NCBI GenBank assembly: GCA_903940375.1
Contig: CAJAKT010000607.1
Coordinates: 1 to 6,356, forward strand
DNA length: 6,356 bases
Reading direction: 5' to 3'
Source of the DNA: an uncultured bacterium
Lineage (GTDB): Bacteria; Actinomycetota; Actinomycetes; S36-B12
Shown here: positions 5,510 through 6,356 of the stretch, piece after piece
How the letters are laid out: every line of letters starts with the position of its first letter
Numbering within the stretch: the stretch's first letter is position 1
The notes under the pieces: generated by a model
The model's database searches: none
The model's input: the letters and a program-made list of their open reading frames with translations, nothing else
Told to the model about the DNA's origin: nothing
Program-made: the position numbers and the translations under genes

Positions 5510-6356
5510 ATGTTCGAGAGGTTTACCGACCGGGCCCGACGGGTTGTGGTGCTGGCGCAGGAAGAGGCGCGCATGCTCAACCACAACTACATCGGCACCG
5601 AGCACATCCTGCTGGGCCTCATCCATGAGGGCGAGGGCGTCGCCGCAAAGGCGCTCGAGAGCCTGGGCATCTCCCTGGACGCCGTGCGCCAGCAGGTCGA
5701 GGAGATCATCGGGCAGGGCCAGCAGGCCCCGAGCGGTCACATCCCCTTCACCCCGCGCGCCAAGAAGGTGCTCGAGCTGAGCCTGCGCGAGGCGCTGCAG
5801 CTCGGCCACAACTACATCGGTACCGAGCACATCCTGCTCGGCCTGATCCGCGAGGGCGAGGGCGTCGCCGCCCAGGTGCTGGTCAAGCTCGGGGCCGACC
5901 TCAACAAGGTTCGCCAGCAGGTCATCCAGCTGCTCAGCGGCTACCAGGGCAAGGAGCCGGCGGCAGCCGGCGGCGGCCCGGCCGAGGGCACGCCGTCGAC
6001 ATCGCTCGTGCTCGACCAGTTCGGCCGCAACCTCACCGCGGCAGCCCGCGAGGGCAAGCTCGACCCGGTCATCGGGCGCGAGAAGGAGATCGAGCGCGTG
6101 ATGCAGGTGCTGTCGCGCCGCACCAAGAACAACCCGGTGCTGATCGGCGAGCCCGGCGTCGGCAAGACCGCCATCGTCGAAGGCCTCGCGCAGAACATCA
6201 TCAAGGGCGAGGTGCCCGAGACGCTGAAGGACAAGCAGCTCTACACACTCGACCTCGGCGCACTCGTCGCCGGCAGCCGCTACCGCGGTGACTTCGAGGA
6301 GCGGCTGAAGAAGGTGCTCAAGGAGATCCGCACCCGCGGCGACATCATCCTGTTCA
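5510..6356 (+). CDS. clpC: ATP-dependent Clp protease ATP-binding subunit ClpC (5' part, truncated by window end)
   Basis: ClpC is an AAA+ unfoldase that forms hexamers, threads substrates into the ClpP peptidase and takes part in protein quality control in the cytosol. Only the first 282 codons are present. The N-domain holds two Clp repeats: residues about 1-70 (starting MFERFTDRARRVV) and about 78-148, each with HNYIGTEHILLGLI followed by EGEGVAA. A short Gly/Ala-rich linker follows, then the first AAA+ module with LDQFGRNLT, VIGREKEIERVMQVLSRR, the Walker A loop GEPGVGKT (213-220, K219) and the pore loop YRG (258-260). The sequence ends at DIILF, just before the Walker B acidic residues; the middle domain and second AAA+ module lie beyond the window. 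Third codon positions are almost all G or C, more so than in the upstream genes, suggesting high expression. Its own promoter and operator-like repeats lie upstream. Confidence 0.95.
   Translation, partial: MFERFTDRARRVVVLAQEEARMLNHNYIGTEHILLGLIHEGEGVAAKALESLGISLDAVRQQVEEIIGQGQQAPSGHIPFTPRAKKVLELSLREALQLGHNYIGTEHILLGLIREGEGVAAQVLVKLGADLNKVRQQVIQLLSGYQGKEPAAAGGGPAEGTPSTSLVLDQFGRNLTAAAREGKLDPVIGREKEIERVMQVLSRRTKNNPVLIGEPGVGKTAIVEGLAQNIIKGEVPETLKDKQLYTLDLGALVAGSRYRGDFEERLKKVLKEIRTRGDIILF
5581..5646 (+). repeat. Internal clpC repeat, copy 1
   Basis: This 66-bp segment matches 5806-5871 at 61 of 66 positions, offset by 225 bp (75 codons). It encodes the conserved core of the first Clp N-repeat, residues 24-46. 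Three of the five differences are silent; the other two change one codon (His to Arg). Confidence 0.8.
5806..5871 (+). repeat. Internal clpC repeat, copy 2
   Basis: Partner of 5581-5646, encoding the core of the second Clp N-repeat (residues 99-121). The ancient domain duplication is a family trait. The near-identity in DNA is probably due to protein constraint and strong codon bias, possibly helped by gene conversion. Confidence 0.8.

Overview
The window is GC-rich DNA from the chromosome of an actinomycete (Actinomycetota). Evidence for this is the high G/C at third codon positions, the GTG starts (rsmI, tatD, ispE), the 4-base GTGA stop/start overlap, the actinobacterial-type MetRS and ClpC, and the gene order rsmI / metG / tatD / rsmA / ispE. 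That order resembles the mycobacterial and streptomycete arrangement, except that the rpfB-type gene usually found between tatD and rsmA is missing. The genus cannot be fixed from the sequence alone.

Layout: 1-124 is non-coding. It holds two perfect 44-bp copies of an intergenic repeat at a 55-bp period. Each copy is followed, at the same offset, by a short hairpin of different sequence. A co-directional cluster on the + strand follows: rsmI (125-1003), metG (1013-2608), tatD (2605-3468), rsmA (3462-4358) and ispE (4368-5279). Spacing is 9 nt, -4 nt, -7 (or -4) nt and 9 nt, so they are almost certainly one operon with translational coupling. The 230-nt gap 5280-5509 is rich in structure. It contains a long terminator-like hairpin just after ispE, an overlapping alternative palindrome, a phased 9-bp direct repeat, a candidate promoter and an inverted repeat at the likely transcription start. 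clpC starts at 5510 and runs off the window end.

How the genes fit together: the cluster serves translation and ribosome maturation. RsmI 2'-O-methylates C1402 of 16S rRNA in the decoding site, RsmA dimethylates the two adenines near the 3' end of 16S rRNA, and MetRS charges initiator and elongator tRNA-Met. TatD is a metal-dependent nuclease, and IspE is the fourth MEP-pathway enzyme for isoprenoid precursors. clpC encodes the AAA+ unfoldase of the Clp protease, looks separately transcribed, and has the strongest codon bias in the window.

All genes belong to well-known families and look intact; I see no mobile element, RNA gene, CRISPR array or defence system. What is unusual is non-coding: the repeat/hairpin units before rsmI, and the mutually exclusive stems between ispE and clpC.
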